Assembly (NCBI GenBank): GCA_005805505.1
Contig: SYMJ01000129.1
Span: forward strand, 1 to 56,547
From: Verrucomicrobiales bacterium
GTDB taxonomy: Bacteria; Verrucomicrobiota; Verrucomicrobiia; Limisphaerales; UBA9464
Length of the DNA: 56,547 nucleotides
Direction of reading: 5' to 3'
Position numbers and translations under genes: made by a program. Position 1 is the stretch's first letter. Every line of letters starts with the position of its first letter. Below are positions 1 to 8,684 of the stretch, in pieces. The notes under the pieces were generated by a model, which worked only from the letters and a program-made list of their open reading frames with translations, was not told the DNA's origin and did not search any database.

Positions 1-87
1 AAGAACCTCAAGACCACCGAAGTGTATACCCATGTCACGGTGGAGCGTTTGAAAGCGGTTTATGCCGCCGCGCATCCCCGGGCCTGA
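1..87 (+). CDS. Tyrosine recombinase XerC/XerD-type, C-terminal end (partial)
   Basis: The window opens inside a gene whose last 28 codons are read in frame 1 and end at a TGA at 85-87. The tail contains TTEVYTHV, then ERLKAVY and HPRA. In tyrosine recombinases of the XerC/XerD group the catalytic Tyr sits in a (T/S)T.(I/V)YTHV context, followed by a short helix and a terminal H-P-(R/H)-A motif. I infer a chromosome-dimer resolution recombinase. An integrase of the same family cannot be excluded because only the end is visible. clpC follows 122 bases later on the same strand. Confidence 0.75.
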   Translation, partial: KNLKTTEVYTHVTVERLKAVYAAAHPRA

Positions 88-209
88 TGTCGCAAAGCGG
101 GAAAGGGCTCCGAAAACACCGACTCCTCCTGAAGAACTTTTGACGGACTTGGCTTCGGTGACCAGATTAGGACTGTCCGGTGCGTCACGGCTCCGGCACT
201 TTTGAGATC

Positions 210-2735
210 ATGAGCGAAGAATCCCTCAACAACTTTACCCCTCGCGCCCAGCAGGTTCTCGCCCTGGCGCGCAAGGAGGCCGATCGCTTCAACCATAACT
301 TCGTTGGCACCGAACATTTGCTGCTCGGGCTGATCAAGCTGGGGCAGGGTGTAGCGGTCAACGTTCTCCAAAAAATGGGGCTGGATCTGGATACGGTTCG
401 GCAAGAGGTGGAGAAGGAAGTCCGGGGCGGCGGGGAGGCCAAGTCGGGCGGCAACATTCCCTACACGCCGCGGGTGAAGAAGGTTTTGGCTCTGGCTGCC
501 AAAGAGGCCAAAGCATTGAACCATACCTATGTGGGCACCGAGCACATTTTGCTCGGTCTCTTGCGTGAGGGTGATGGCGTGGCGGCCAAGGTGTTGCGGA
601 ACCTAGAGGTCGACATCGAGCAATGCCGCCAAGAAATTCTGAAGGAGCTGGACCCTCAGTTCCAGGCCGGCGAGGAAGAGGGTGGCGAAAAGGAGTCCTC
701 TCCCGAAACCGTTGAGGCCGGTAAGAGTCCGACCCGCGGCGACAAGAACAAGGATCAGAAGACGCCCGCTCTCAAGGCCTTCGGTCGCGACCTCACCGAG
801 ATCGCCAAGAAGGGCGATATGGATCCGGTGATCGGCCGCAGCAATGAGATCGAGCGGGTCATCCAGATCCTCTGTCGCCGCACCAAGAACAACCCGGTGC
901 TGCTGGGTGAGGCCGGTGTGGGTAAAACAGCCATCGTGGAGGGGTTGGCCCAAGAAATCGCTAAGGGCAATGTGCCCGAGTTGTTGGCTGCCAAGCGGGT
1001 GATCACTTTGGATCTCGCGTTGATGGTGGCGGGCACCAAGTACCGAGGCCAATTCGAGGAGCGGATCAAGGCCGTGATGGACGAAATCAAGAAGGCCAAG
1101 AATGTCATCCTGTTCATTGATGAGCTGCACACCATCGTGGGGGCAGGCTCGGCCGAGGGAACCATGGATGCCTCGAATATCTTCAAGCCGGCTCTCAGCC
1201 GTGGAGAGCTGCAAATCGTGGGTGCCACGACGCTGACCGAATACCGCAAGTACATCGAAAAGGACTCCGCTCTCGAGCGCCGTTTCCAAACGGTCAAGGT
1301 GGAGCAGCCGTCGGTCGAAGATGCAATCGCCATCCTGACCGGTCTCAAGTCCAAGTACGAAGACCACCACAAGGCCGAGTTCACCTCCGATGCCGTGGAA
1401 GCATGCGTGAAGCTTTCGGATCGTTACATCACGGCTCGATTCCTGCCGGATAAGGCCATCGACGTGCTCGATGAGGCCGGCTCCAAGGCACGGATCGGAG
1501 CGATGCAGCGGCCGCCCAACATCAAGGAGATCGAGGCTGAGATCGAGTCACTGAGGCAGAAGAAAGAACAGGCCATCAAGGATCAGGACTTCGAGGGAGC
1601 GGCCCAGTTGCGCGATCATGAGAAATCGGCCAAAGAACGCCTCGAGAAGACGCTGGCCGACTGGAAGACTGCCAAGGACGAGAAGCGGGTGGTGGTCACC
1701 GAAGATGACATCCTTCAAGTGGTCGCTAAGTGGACGGGCATTCCCCTCAAGCGGATGGGCCAATCCGACATGCAGAAGCTCTTGGCCATTGAGGACGAGT
1801 TGGCCAAATTGGTTGTCGGTCAGAAAGATGCTGTTGCTGCGCTGGCCAAGGCATTGCGTCGCGCCCGAACCGACCTCAAGGATCCTAAGCGCCCGATCGG
1901 CTGCTTCGCTCTGCTGGGCCCGACCGGCGTCGGAAAGACACTGTTGGCTCGCACGTTGGCCGAGCAGATGTTTGGCAGCAATCAGGCCCTCATCCAACTC
2001 GACATGTCCGAGTACATGGAGAAGTTCACCGTGAGCCGTCTGATCGGTTCGCCGCCGGGCTATGTGGGTTATGAAGAAGGCGGTCAGCTGACCGAGAAGG
2101 TGCGTCGCCAACCCTATTCCGTGGTCTTGTTCGATGAGATCGAAAAGGCCCATCCGGACGTGACCAACATGCTCCTGCAAATTCTGGAAGAGGGCAAACT
2201 GACCGACTCCCTGGGGCGCGTGGTCGATTTCCGCAACACGATCGTCCTGCTGACCTCAAACGTGGGATCCGAGGCGTTGCGCAAGCAGGGCAGCATGGGC
2301 TTTTCGAAGTCCAGCGACGATGCGAGCTATGAGACCATGCGGGTTCGGGTGTTGGACGAGGCCAAGAAGTTCTTCCGGCCTGAGTTTCTCAACCGTTTGG
2401 ATGACATCGTGGTCTTCCGCTCCTTGGGCAAGCCCGAGCTCAACATCATTCTCGATCTGGAGATCACCAAGGTGTTGGATCGGATCCGTCGCAAGAACGT
2501 CACGGTCATTCTCGACGACAAGGCTCGGGAATTCCTCATCGAGAAGGGGTTTGATCCGCAGTACGGCGCTCGCCCAATGCGTCGAGCCATCGAGAAGCAT
2601 CTTGAGGATCCTCTCGCCGATGAAATCCTGCGTGGGACATTGATGGATGGGCAGCCCGTCACCGTGACCGCCGACACGGAGAAGCTGATCTTTAAACAGC
2701 GAAGCGAGGCGCCCGAGGGGGCGTTGAGTTCTTAG
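210..2735 (+). CDS. clpC: ATP-dependent Clp protease ATP-binding subunit ClpC
   Basis: 841-residue AAA+ unfoldase that feeds substrates to ClpP. In order: two Clp N repeats in the first ~150 residues (each with a GTEH.LLGL motif), a charged linker, AAA-1 with Walker A GEAGVGKT near residue 233 and Walker B ILFIDELH, a UVR-type middle segment ([11 protein letters not shown] near residue 460) and AAA-2 with Walker A GPTGVGKT near residue 570. The UVR segment and two N repeats place it with ClpC rather than ClpA or ClpB. I chose the ATG at 210, where the Clp N domain begins ([14 protein letters not shown]); an in-frame GTG at 180 would add ten unconserved residues. It stands alone, with hairpins downstream before mlaE. 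No mcsA/mcsB or clpP lies next to it. Confidence 0.95.
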   Translation: MSEESLNNFTPRAQQVLALARKEADRFNHNFVGTEHLLLGLIKLGQGVAVNVLQKMGLDLDTVRQEVEKEVRGGGEAKSGGNIPYTPRVKKVLALAAKEAKALNHTYVGTEHILLGLLREGDGVAAKVLRNLEVDIEQCRQEILKELDPQFQAGEEEGGEKESSPETVEAGKSPTRGDKNKDQKTPALKAFGRDLTEIAKKGDMDPVIGRSNEIERVIQILCRRTKNNPVLLGEAGVGKTAIVEGLAQEIAKGNVPELLAAKRVITLDLALMVAGTKYRGQFEERIKAVMDEIKKAKNVILFIDELHTIVGAGSAEGTMDASNIFKPALSRGELQIVGATTLTEYRKYIEKDSALERRFQTVKVEQPSVEDAIAILTGLKSKYEDHHKAEFTSDAVEACVKLSDRYITARFLPDKAIDVLDEAGSKARIGAMQRPPNIKEIEAEIESLRQKKEQAIKDQDFEGAAQLRDHEKSAKERLEKTLADWKTAKDEKRVVVTEDDILQVVAKWTGIPLKRMGQSDMQKLLAIEDELAKLVVGQKDAVAALAKALRRARTDLKDPKRPIGCFALLGPTGVGKTLLARTLAEQMFGSNQALIQLDMSEYMEKFTVSRLIGSPPGYVGYEEGGQLTEKVRRQPYSVVLFDEIEKAHPDVTNMLLQILEEGKLTDSLGRVVDFRNTIVLLTSNVGSEALRKQGSMGFSKSSDDASYETMRVRVLDEAKKFFRPEFLNRLDDIVVFRSLGKPELNIILDLEITKVLDRIRRKNVTVILDDKAREFLIEKGFDPQYGARPMRRAIEKHLEDPLADEILRGTLMDGQPVTVTADTEKLIFKQRSEAPEGALSS

Positions 2736-2787
2736 TCGACCGAGTCAGGAGAGGAATCTCCAACTACTTCTTGAGGGTCCACACTGC

Positions 2788-2835
2788 CCCTCCCGGTGAG
2801 TTTTCGCTGGGAGGGCTGGCAATGAGGAGGCCAGC
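2788..2835 (+). terminator. Two adjacent hairpins between clpC and mlaE (possible terminator)
   Basis: CCCTCCC (2788-2794) pairs with GGGAGGG (2809-2815) around a 14-base loop. GCTGGC (2815-2820) then pairs with GCCAGC (2830-2835). The stems abut and no T-run follows, so this is not a canonical intrinsic terminator. It could be a transcript-end or processing structure that separates clpC from the mla operon. Confidence 0.35.
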
Positions 2836-2865
2836 CAGATACTTTCAAAGTCACAGGAATCCTAC

Positions 2866-3645
2866 GTGCCGGTACACCTCATCCATCAACGGTTCCGCTC
2901 CTTCATCACCCAGCTTGGAGAGGTTTCCCAATTGCTGATGGAGTCCATTGCCTCCTTTCATCATCAGCGGCCGTCCTGGAAGGATTTTCTCTACCAACTC
3001 CATTTCATCGGGGTGAAGAGCCAGAGTGTGGTCATTACCACGGGAGCGGCCACGGGAATGGTGCTCTGCGCCCAGACATTCCTGCAGTTCCACAAGGTGA
3101 AGATGGACACTGCGACGGGCGCGGTGGTCAGCATTGGCATGAGCAGCGAGTTGGGGCCGGTGCTCGCGGCCTTGATGCTCACGGGTCGGGTGGGAGCCTC
3201 CATGACCGCCGAGTTGGGCACTATGAAGGTGACTGAGCAGATCGACGCCCTGCGGACCCTCGCAGCGCACCCGGTAGACACGCTGGTGATGCCGCGCTTC
3301 CTGGCGCTTTTGGCCTCGGCCCCGTTGCTGACCGCAGAGTCTGTGGTGGTGGGCATCGTCTCCAGTTGGTGGGTGGGGGTGAATTTGCTCGGCATCGACA
3401 GTGCGTACTACTTGGTGAACATGACCCGGTACACCGATCCCCCGGACGTGCTGACAGGTTTGATCAAATCCTTTGTTTTCGGTGCCATTATCGCGGTGGT
3501 CAGTTGCCACAAGGGACTGACTTGTCAGGGGGGAGCCGAAGGGGTCGGAAAGGCCACGACCGAGGCGGTGGTGGCCGCGAGCATTAGCATCCTGATCGTT
3601 AACTTCTTCCTCACGCTGTTCCTGTCGCGCGTGTTTTACTCCTGA
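2866..3645 (+). CDS. mlaE: MlaE-family ABC transporter permease
   Basis: 259-residue inner-membrane permease of the MlaE/YrbE family, which works with an MlaF ATPase and an MCE protein to move phospholipids between the membranes of diderm bacteria. Family hallmarks are visible: the GMSSELGPVLAALMLTGRVG segment, then MTAELGTMKVTEQIDALRTL, followed by several hydrophobic segments. Length is normal for the family. The start is a GTG at 2866; no ATG lies before the conserved core. mlaF starts 10 bases downstream and mlaD overlaps mlaF, giving a three-gene operon. The periplasmic MlaC and outer-membrane MlaA partners are not in the window. Confidence 0.93.
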   Translation: MPVHLIHQRFRSFITQLGEVSQLLMESIASFHHQRPSWKDFLYQLHFIGVKSQSVVITTGAATGMVLCAQTFLQFHKVKMDTATGAVVSIGMSSELGPVLAALMLTGRVGASMTAELGTMKVTEQIDALRTLAAHPVDTLVMPRFLALLASAPLLTAESVVVGIVSSWWVGVNLLGIDSAYYLVNMTRYTDPPDVLTGLIKSFVFGAIIAVVSCHKGLTCQGGAEGVGKATTEAVVAASISILIVNFFLTLFLSRVFYS

Positions 3646-3655
3646 ACTTGAATCC

Positions 3656-4399
3656 ATGATCGAGGTTCGAGACGTCACCAAGAAGTTCGGGAGCCAAACG
3701 GTTCTCCAAGGGGTGTCCTTAGACATCCAACGCGGTGAGGCGGTCGTCATCATCGGCCGCAGCGGTGGCGGCAAGAGCATCTTGCTCAAGCACCTCATTG
3801 GATTGCTCCAGCCAGATTCCGGAACCATTCGGGTGGATGGTGAGGACATCACGACGATGGACGAACGCAGCCTCCTTCGGGTGCGACGGAAATACGGGAT
3901 GCTCTTCCAGATGGCGGCCCTCTTCGATTCGCTGACCGTCGAAGAGAACGTGGGGTTTGTGCTTCGCCGGCAGGGTCTGGAGTCGGAGACCGAGATCCGT
4001 CGCCGAATCGATGAGGCCCTAGACATGGTGGAATTGCCGGGGATTGGTCACAAGATGCCCAGCGAACTCTCCGGCGGCATGCGCAAGCGGGTTGGTTTGG
4101 CCCGAGCGATCGTTTACCGGCCGGAGATCGTGCTCTACGACGAACCCACCACCGGCTTAGACCCGATCGCAGCCGACAACATTGATCGACTCATCCGCCG
4201 GGTTTGGGAAACCCTTCACGTCACCAGCATCGCTGTGACTCATGACATGAAGAGCGCCCGCACGATCAGCAATAGGATCCTCATGCTCCATGAAGGGCGG
4301 ATCTATTCCGAGGGACCGACTTCGCAAATCTTGGAATCGACGGATCCAGTGATTTATCGATTCGTCAACGGCATCTCGACGCCACAAAAATCTGAATGA
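3656..4399 (+). CDS. mlaF: MlaF-family ABC transporter ATP-binding protein
   Basis: 247-residue ABC ATPase that powers the MlaE permease. It has Walker A GRSGGGKS (residues 34-41), a Q-loop in LFQMAALFDSLTV, the signature LSGGMRKRVGLARA and Walker B IVLYDEPTTGLDP, with the switch His in SIAVTHDM. The FQMAALFDSLTV(E)ENV stretch and the LSGGMRKR signature (not LSGGQ) are typical of MlaF. Its stop overlaps the start of the MCE gene by four bases (ATGA), indicating translational coupling. Confidence 0.94.
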   Translation: MIEVRDVTKKFGSQTVLQGVSLDIQRGEAVVIIGRSGGGKSILLKHLIGLLQPDSGTIRVDGEDITTMDERSLLRVRRKYGMLFQMAALFDSLTVEENVGFVLRRQGLESETEIRRRIDEALDMVELPGIGHKMPSELSGGMRKRVGLARAIVYRPEIVLYDEPTTGLDPIAADNIDRLIRRVWETLHVTSIAVTHDMKSARTISNRILMLHEGRIYSEGPTSQILESTDPVIYRFVNGISTPQKSE

Positions 4400-5403
4400 G
4401 TGAGTTCATGGAACGAAAATCCCCCGCAGCACAGGTCGGCCTCTTTGTCCTGATCGGACTCGTGCTGATCGCCGCATTGCTTATCCACTTCAGCAAGGGA
4501 GCGTCCTTTTGGCGTTCCGGCCGAACGATCCTGATTTCCGCCGGCAATGTCGGTGGGTTGGTCGCGGGCGCACCGGTCAACATGTCCGGTGTCCGCATTG
4601 GCTCCGTCGAGGACATATCGCTTTCGGCCGACGGCCGGAGGGTGTCCATCCAGTGCCGCATCGAAAAACCAGTGACCATCTATGGTGACGCCCGCTTCGA
4701 GATTGAGCAGAGCGGGTTCCTGGGTGATCAGTTTGTAGCGATCATTCCCACGAAGAATGCGGCTCCGGCGCTTCAGGACGGGGCCGTCGTGACCGCCGTG
4801 GATCCCTTCAATTTGCAGGAGGCGGCCCGCAGTGCCGTGGGGCTGATGACCCGATTGGACCAAGTGGTCGAGCGGGTGGATCGCATGATTCTCTCGGCGT
4901 CGACCCTCAAGGACGTGACCAACACGCTAGCCAACCTGCGGCGGACGTCCGAGCGGTTGGATCGCACGCTGGGAGAGGTCGAATTGCTGGTGTCCTCCGA
5001 GAAGCCTGCCGTTGCGGCGACGGTGAGCAATCTTCGGGCATTCTCGGCGACCCTGACTCCGCTGGCAGGGCAAGTTGGAGCCCTGGCGGCCCGGGCCGAC
5101 TCGCTATTGGTGCGTGCTGACACTTTGGTTGCCACCAATGAGACCACGTTGCGCGAAGCATTGGGCGGATTTCGAGATGCCTCTTTGGCGGTGCGCGACT
5201 TGACGCAGGACCTTCAGGCGGGGCGTGGAGCCGTTGGGGCCTTGCTCAAGGACCCCAAGCTCCAGTCCGAGTTGGGGGCCACGCTGATCAACCTCAACAC
5301 CGTGTCGAGCAACCTCGCCAACAACGGTCTTTTCTGGAAACCCCGTCGCGTGCAACCGCTAACCAATACCACAGGCTATCCGGGTCGCGGCCCGTTTCGC
5401 TGA
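4396..5403 (+). CDS. mlaD: MCE-domain protein, MlaD-like substrate-binding component
   Basis: 335-residue protein anchored by one N-terminal membrane segment (about residues 17-34) with a periplasmic MCE domain (about residues 38-130: GNVGGLVAGAPVNMSGVRIG and a later SGFLGDQFV). The remaining ~200 residues are predicted helical with heptad-like stretches (SNLRAFSATL, ADTLVATNETTLREALG), as in MCE proteins whose C-terminal helices form a tunnel. Start is the ATG at 4396 overlapping mlaF; an in-frame ATG at 4408 is possible. It is much longer than E. coli MlaD (~180 residues), so the helical extension may span more of the periplasm. Confidence 0.9.
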   Translation: MSEFMERKSPAAQVGLFVLIGLVLIAALLIHFSKGASFWRSGRTILISAGNVGGLVAGAPVNMSGVRIGSVEDISLSADGRRVSIQCRIEKPVTIYGDARFEIEQSGFLGDQFVAIIPTKNAAPALQDGAVVTAVDPFNLQEAARSAVGLMTRLDQVVERVDRMILSASTLKDVTNTLANLRRTSERLDRTLGEVELLVSSEKPAVAATVSNLRAFSATLTPLAGQVGALAARADSLLVRADTLVATNETTLREALGGFRDASLAVRDLTQDLQAGRGAVGALLKDPKLQSELGATLINLNTVSSNLANNGLFWKPRRVQPLTNTTGYPGRGPFR

Positions 5404-5503
5404 GCTAGGCCGATTCCGTGGGCGATAGGCCGACGATCTTTCTTTCCGGGCACTTCGGGCCAGGCCGATTGACAGTCGTGGGTGGGGCTTAGACCTTCCT
5501 TGG

Positions 5504-6244
5504 ATGGAATTGGTCACACTGTCCCGAGTCTTTATTCTGGTCGAGGCAGACCTCATGGCGACCCGACTAGAATCCGCCGGGTTTACCCCATTTATTCACG
5601 GGGTCGACGCCGCCCTCAGTAGCGGTGGCTACTCCATGGGTACGGGAGGGATTCAAGTGAAGGTGCCCGCCGACCAGGTGGAATCCGCGCTTCAGTTCTT
5701 GGCGGAGGTTCCGGAGACCGACGTGTGGGGCGGTGAGTTCCTGGCCGTGTACAATCGGGCCCTGTCGGCATTCCGTTCGGGGCGCTCTTCGGTGGCGACC
5801 TTGTGTGATCCGGCCGATACCGCCTTCTTGCTGAAGAGCGGATGCTCCGTTCAGGAGCTCTACGATTTCGTTGAGGACGCTGTAGATTATGGCGAGCCCG
5901 ATTTGGAAACGGTCCTCGATGTTCAGAGAATCCGGAGGGATTACTTTTTGGGAGTTCTGCGGGGAGAATGGACAGGGCAGGTGGTGCCCATGTCGGCGTT
6001 GCCGCTCAAGACCGATGCCGTAGACGGAATTGCTTGGTTGCCCCGTTTGATCGTCAAGGCGCGGCTCAAGCTACGCGGAGAAATGCCACCGGATCTTATG
6101 TACGGGTGCGGAGGCGATCGGCCGTTTCTCCGGCGCATGGGACTCACGCTTCCAGGATTTCTGGAACTGGTGCGCGACAGTGGAGACGATGATTTAGCAA
6201 TCGTCGAGGCGGTGAAAGGTTCCCGGGACGCTGCCACTCGCTGA
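5504..6244 (+). CDS. DUF2007 plus DUF5069 two-domain protein
   Basis: 246 residues. Residues ~1-65 resemble DUF2007 (putative signal-transducing domain): LSRVFILVEADLMATRLESAGF, then IQVKVPADQVESALQFL. Residues ~170-240 resemble DUF5069, a small family common in Verrucomicrobia: WLPRLIVKARLKLRGEMP and GLTLPGFLELVRDSGDDDLAIVEAV. Between them lies an acidic stretch without a recognised domain. It is predicted cytoplasmic. Both families have unknown function, so none is assigned. A TTGACA at 5469-5474 could be a -35 box, but no good -10 follows. The gene stands alone between mlaD and a convergent cytochrome gene. Confidence 0.8.
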   Translation: MELVTLSRVFILVEADLMATRLESAGFTPFIHGVDAALSSGGYSMGTGGIQVKVPADQVESALQFLAEVPETDVWGGEFLAVYNRALSAFRSGRSSVATLCDPADTAFLLKSGCSVQELYDFVEDAVDYGEPDLETVLDVQRIRRDYFLGVLRGEWTGQVVPMSALPLKTDAVDGIAWLPRLIVKARLKLRGEMPPDLMYGCGGDRPFLRRMGLTLPGFLELVRDSGDDDLAIVEAVKGSRDAATR

Positions 6245-6568
6245 GGATGCCGGAGAAGAGGCCGTTGAGTTTCTGGGCTCGGTAGTTTTCACACCGTCAC
6301 TGACAGTTGTTTTCGGCCACCCGGAGGCCGCCCAAGGACATTCCTAACACCCCCCGGAGGCCCTACCACCACCCGGAGGCAGCCTGATGGCTTCCTTTAA
6401 CAACCCTCGAATGTAGCCTAAGGGCTTCCGAGGTAGGGACCGATCTCCGAGCGGTCCGGCGCTGCGGCACTGCCCGTCGAGATTGCCTGCCATGGAGAGT
6501 GCCAACACCTCGTCTTGGAAAAGAAATTGGCCCTGCAATCACCACCGTGCCAACGGCATCCTTCCGGA
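6245..6568. other. Convergent intergenic region with three CCGGAGG motifs
   Basis: 324 bases between two convergent genes. No ORF looks real. CCGGAGG occurs at 6321, 6354 and 6373, each in a C-rich (A/C)CCCGGAGG(C/G) setting, and the first sits in a CGGCC...GGCCG hairpin (6315-6329). There is no T-run on either strand. The segment may hold transcript ends of both neighbours, but nothing more specific is visible. Confidence 0.4.
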
Positions 6569-8569
6569 TTAATTTAGCACGAACGAGGCGTCTTTGGTTT
6601 CCAGACGAATTTTGTCAGGGATGTGATTGGGATCAATGCGCACCAAGACGCGGTGTGTGCCGGCGGCTAGTGCTACTGAGCCATTTACCTTCGATCCGTC
6701 CACCCACAGTTCGGCACCCTGAGCGGCGGTGAGTTGGAAGCGGACGGTGCCTGGCTGGGCCAGCTGGATTTCGGTCACCGCCAGCACGGCGATTTTCGAG
6801 GACCAGATGTTGGCCTTGGTTGCGCCCTCCATGAGGGTCCGCGTGAGATCTCCATTGACCCGGGAGAGGACCTCGGTCCAGCGCTTGTCCTCGAGGGGTT
6901 TTTTCCACATCCAGTCGGATTGGCCGTTCTGCTGGTCGGTGTGGACGATGTTGGCCAAGCGCCATTTGCGGGCCACACCGCCTTTGCTGGCATCGAATTC
7001 ACCGGGTTTGCCGAGTTGTGAGAGGAACGCCACCAGATCGAGTTGCTCGGCTTCATTGAGCGAGTCGAGGAGGCCGGCCGGCATCAATGAGGCGGACGCC
7101 TGAGTGCGAGATTCCAGGTTCGACTTGGCGATGACGATGTCCTGATTGGCCGTGCCGCGCAGGACCAGCTCGCTCGCCGACTCTCGGACCACGGTTCCGG
7201 ACAGGGTCTGCCCATCCTTGGTCTCCACGATCACGCCATGGTAACCCTCTTTGATTTTGGCATTGGGCATTAGCAGCGATTCCACCAGGTAATCGGGCTG
7301 TGCGCTGGCCCCAATGGAGGTCATGTCTGGACCGACCCGTCCACCCGCACCGCCAATGGCGTGGCAGGTGATGCAGGCCAGGTCGGATCGGCGGTAGACG
7401 AGCTCACCGCGTTGCGGATTGCCGCTGGCCGCTGCCCGGGTGGCCATTTCGCGGATGAGTTGGTCGGTGAAGGCTTGGGTGTCGGCGGACAAACCGGCCC
7501 CCTTGGCGAGAGTGAGCACCAATTCCATGTCACTGCGACCGCCTTCGCGTGCCACCCGCATGCCGGTACGGGCTGCCGCGGCCGGGATTCCCGAAGTGGG
7601 CAAGAGGGCTGCCAGGCGTTTTCCAGAACCCTTAATTGCCAGCAATGAACGCCAGAACTCCTGGGCGATTTGTTCCTGATCCAACCCCTGGATGGCGGAG
7701 ACCAGAGCGGGCCCGGCCCCACCGAGGTCCAGCGCAGCCCAAGTCAAAACCGCACGGCGTCGGGTCGCAGGATCTTTGTCTTCCGCCAGTTGCTTCAGGA
7801 GAGGCAGGCTTCCGGCTCCTTGGAGACGAAGGACTTCGAAGACCGTGGTCCGGACTTGTTCGGACGGGTCATTGGCTAGGCGGGTCAAGGATTGGACTGG
7901 AGGCGGAGTCTTCCAGTCGCCGGTGAGGCGCAACGTGGCCGCACGGACGGAGTCGTTCGAAGATTCGAGTAATCCCAAAATCCCCGTGGCATCGCCCTCG
8001 GGCCGCACCTTGCGGGTTCGGGCCGCCTCGCCCAGCGAGGTCAGTGCGCGTGCCGTGGCAGCATCATCAAATCCACTCGAGACGGTTTGTCGCAGCAGCG
8101 CTCCCAATTCTTTGGGGGCACCGGCCTGACCAATGAGCTCGATCCAGGGGCCGGAGCCGTCCCGCGGGAGGCGGCGCTCTTGGATGACGCGCCCCAAGAC
8201 TCGGCTCGCCTGTTCGGCTCGGATGGCCTTCAAGGCAAAGGCCAATTGTTTTTCGCGCCCCTCGGATTTCCAAGCACCCGATTCCAAGGCAGCGATCCAC
8301 GGCTCGGAGAGTTCGTTGATCGTCAACCAGAGGGCGTAGTCCAGGGTGGGATCCATGGGCTGTTCCAGTGCGCTCAGAGCCAACTCGGCAGATCGGGCTC
8401 CTGGAATCTTGGCCAGGGCACGAAGGGCCTCCAGACGGACCCGTGGGTGGGTGTCTTGGACTAGCTTCGAGAGGGTTTCAAGCCGTTGAGCCGCGTCGCT
8501 GGCGGTGTCGGCCTTGGAAGCGACCGGGACAAGCAGCAGCGCACTGGCGAGGACGAGTCTGCGGAACAT
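6569..8569 (-). CDS. HEAT-repeat protein with c-type cytochrome (TIGR02603-type heme-binding) domain
   Basis: 666 residues from the chosen ATG at 8569, which begins a signal peptide (MFRRLVLASALLLVPVASKA). HEAT/PBS-like helical repeats follow (RLEALRALAKIPG, VRTTVFEVLRLQGAGSLPLL). Near residue 410 comes a single heme site, CITCH, inside a region matching the planctomycete/verrucomicrobial heme-binding family TIGR02603 (RGELVYRRSDLACITCHAIG; GPDMTSIGAS; SLLMPNAKIKEGY). The C-terminal ~120 residues resemble a carbohydrate-binding or PA14-like beta domain. An upstream ATG at 8620 would spoil the signal peptide. These periplasmic proteins are thought to belong to polysaccharide catabolism or respiration, but substrates are unknown. 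The gene stands alone. Confidence 0.85.
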   Translation of the reverse strand: MFRRLVLASALLLVPVASKADTASDAAQRLETLSKLVQDTHPRVRLEALRALAKIPGARSAELALSALEQPMDPTLDYALWLTINELSEPWIAALESGAWKSEGREKQLAFALKAIRAEQASRVLGRVIQERRLPRDGSGPWIELIGQAGAPKELGALLRQTVSSGFDDAATARALTSLGEAARTRKVRPEGDATGILGLLESSNDSVRAATLRLTGDWKTPPPVQSLTRLANDPSEQVRTTVFEVLRLQGAGSLPLLKQLAEDKDPATRRRAVLTWAALDLGGAGPALVSAIQGLDQEQIAQEFWRSLLAIKGSGKRLAALLPTSGIPAAAARTGMRVAREGGRSDMELVLTLAKGAGLSADTQAFTDQLIREMATRAAASGNPQRGELVYRRSDLACITCHAIGGAGGRVGPDMTSIGASAQPDYLVESLLMPNAKIKEGYHGVIVETKDGQTLSGTVVRESASELVLRGTANQDIVIAKSNLESRTQASASLMPAGLLDSLNEAEQLDLVAFLSQLGKPGEFDASKGGVARKWRLANIVHTDQQNGQSDWMWKKPLEDKRWTEVLSRVNGDLTRTLMEGATKANIWSSKIAVLAVTEIQLAQPGTVRFQLTAAQGAELWVDGSKVNGSVALAAGTHRVLVRIDPNHIPDKIRLETKDASFVLN

Positions 8570-8684
8570 GTTGGGATCATCGAACGGGAAGGCCTCCGCC
8601 TTCAAGTGTCCGATCATCAAAATTAGCGATCGTCCGCTCCTCCGAGCTCAAGTTCCCGATTCGCTCGCCGGCTTTCGGCCCTGC

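Noticed and set aside
603-1370. Minus-strand ORF of 255 residues inside clpC
   Set aside because: It is the antisense shadow of a strongly conserved AAA+ gene, with His/Leu/Gly-rich shadow composition and no family resemblance.
5469-5497. TTGACA as a -35 box before the DUF2007/DUF5069 gene
   Set aside because: No acceptable -10 at 16-18 bases; noted in the gene entry but not called as a promoter.
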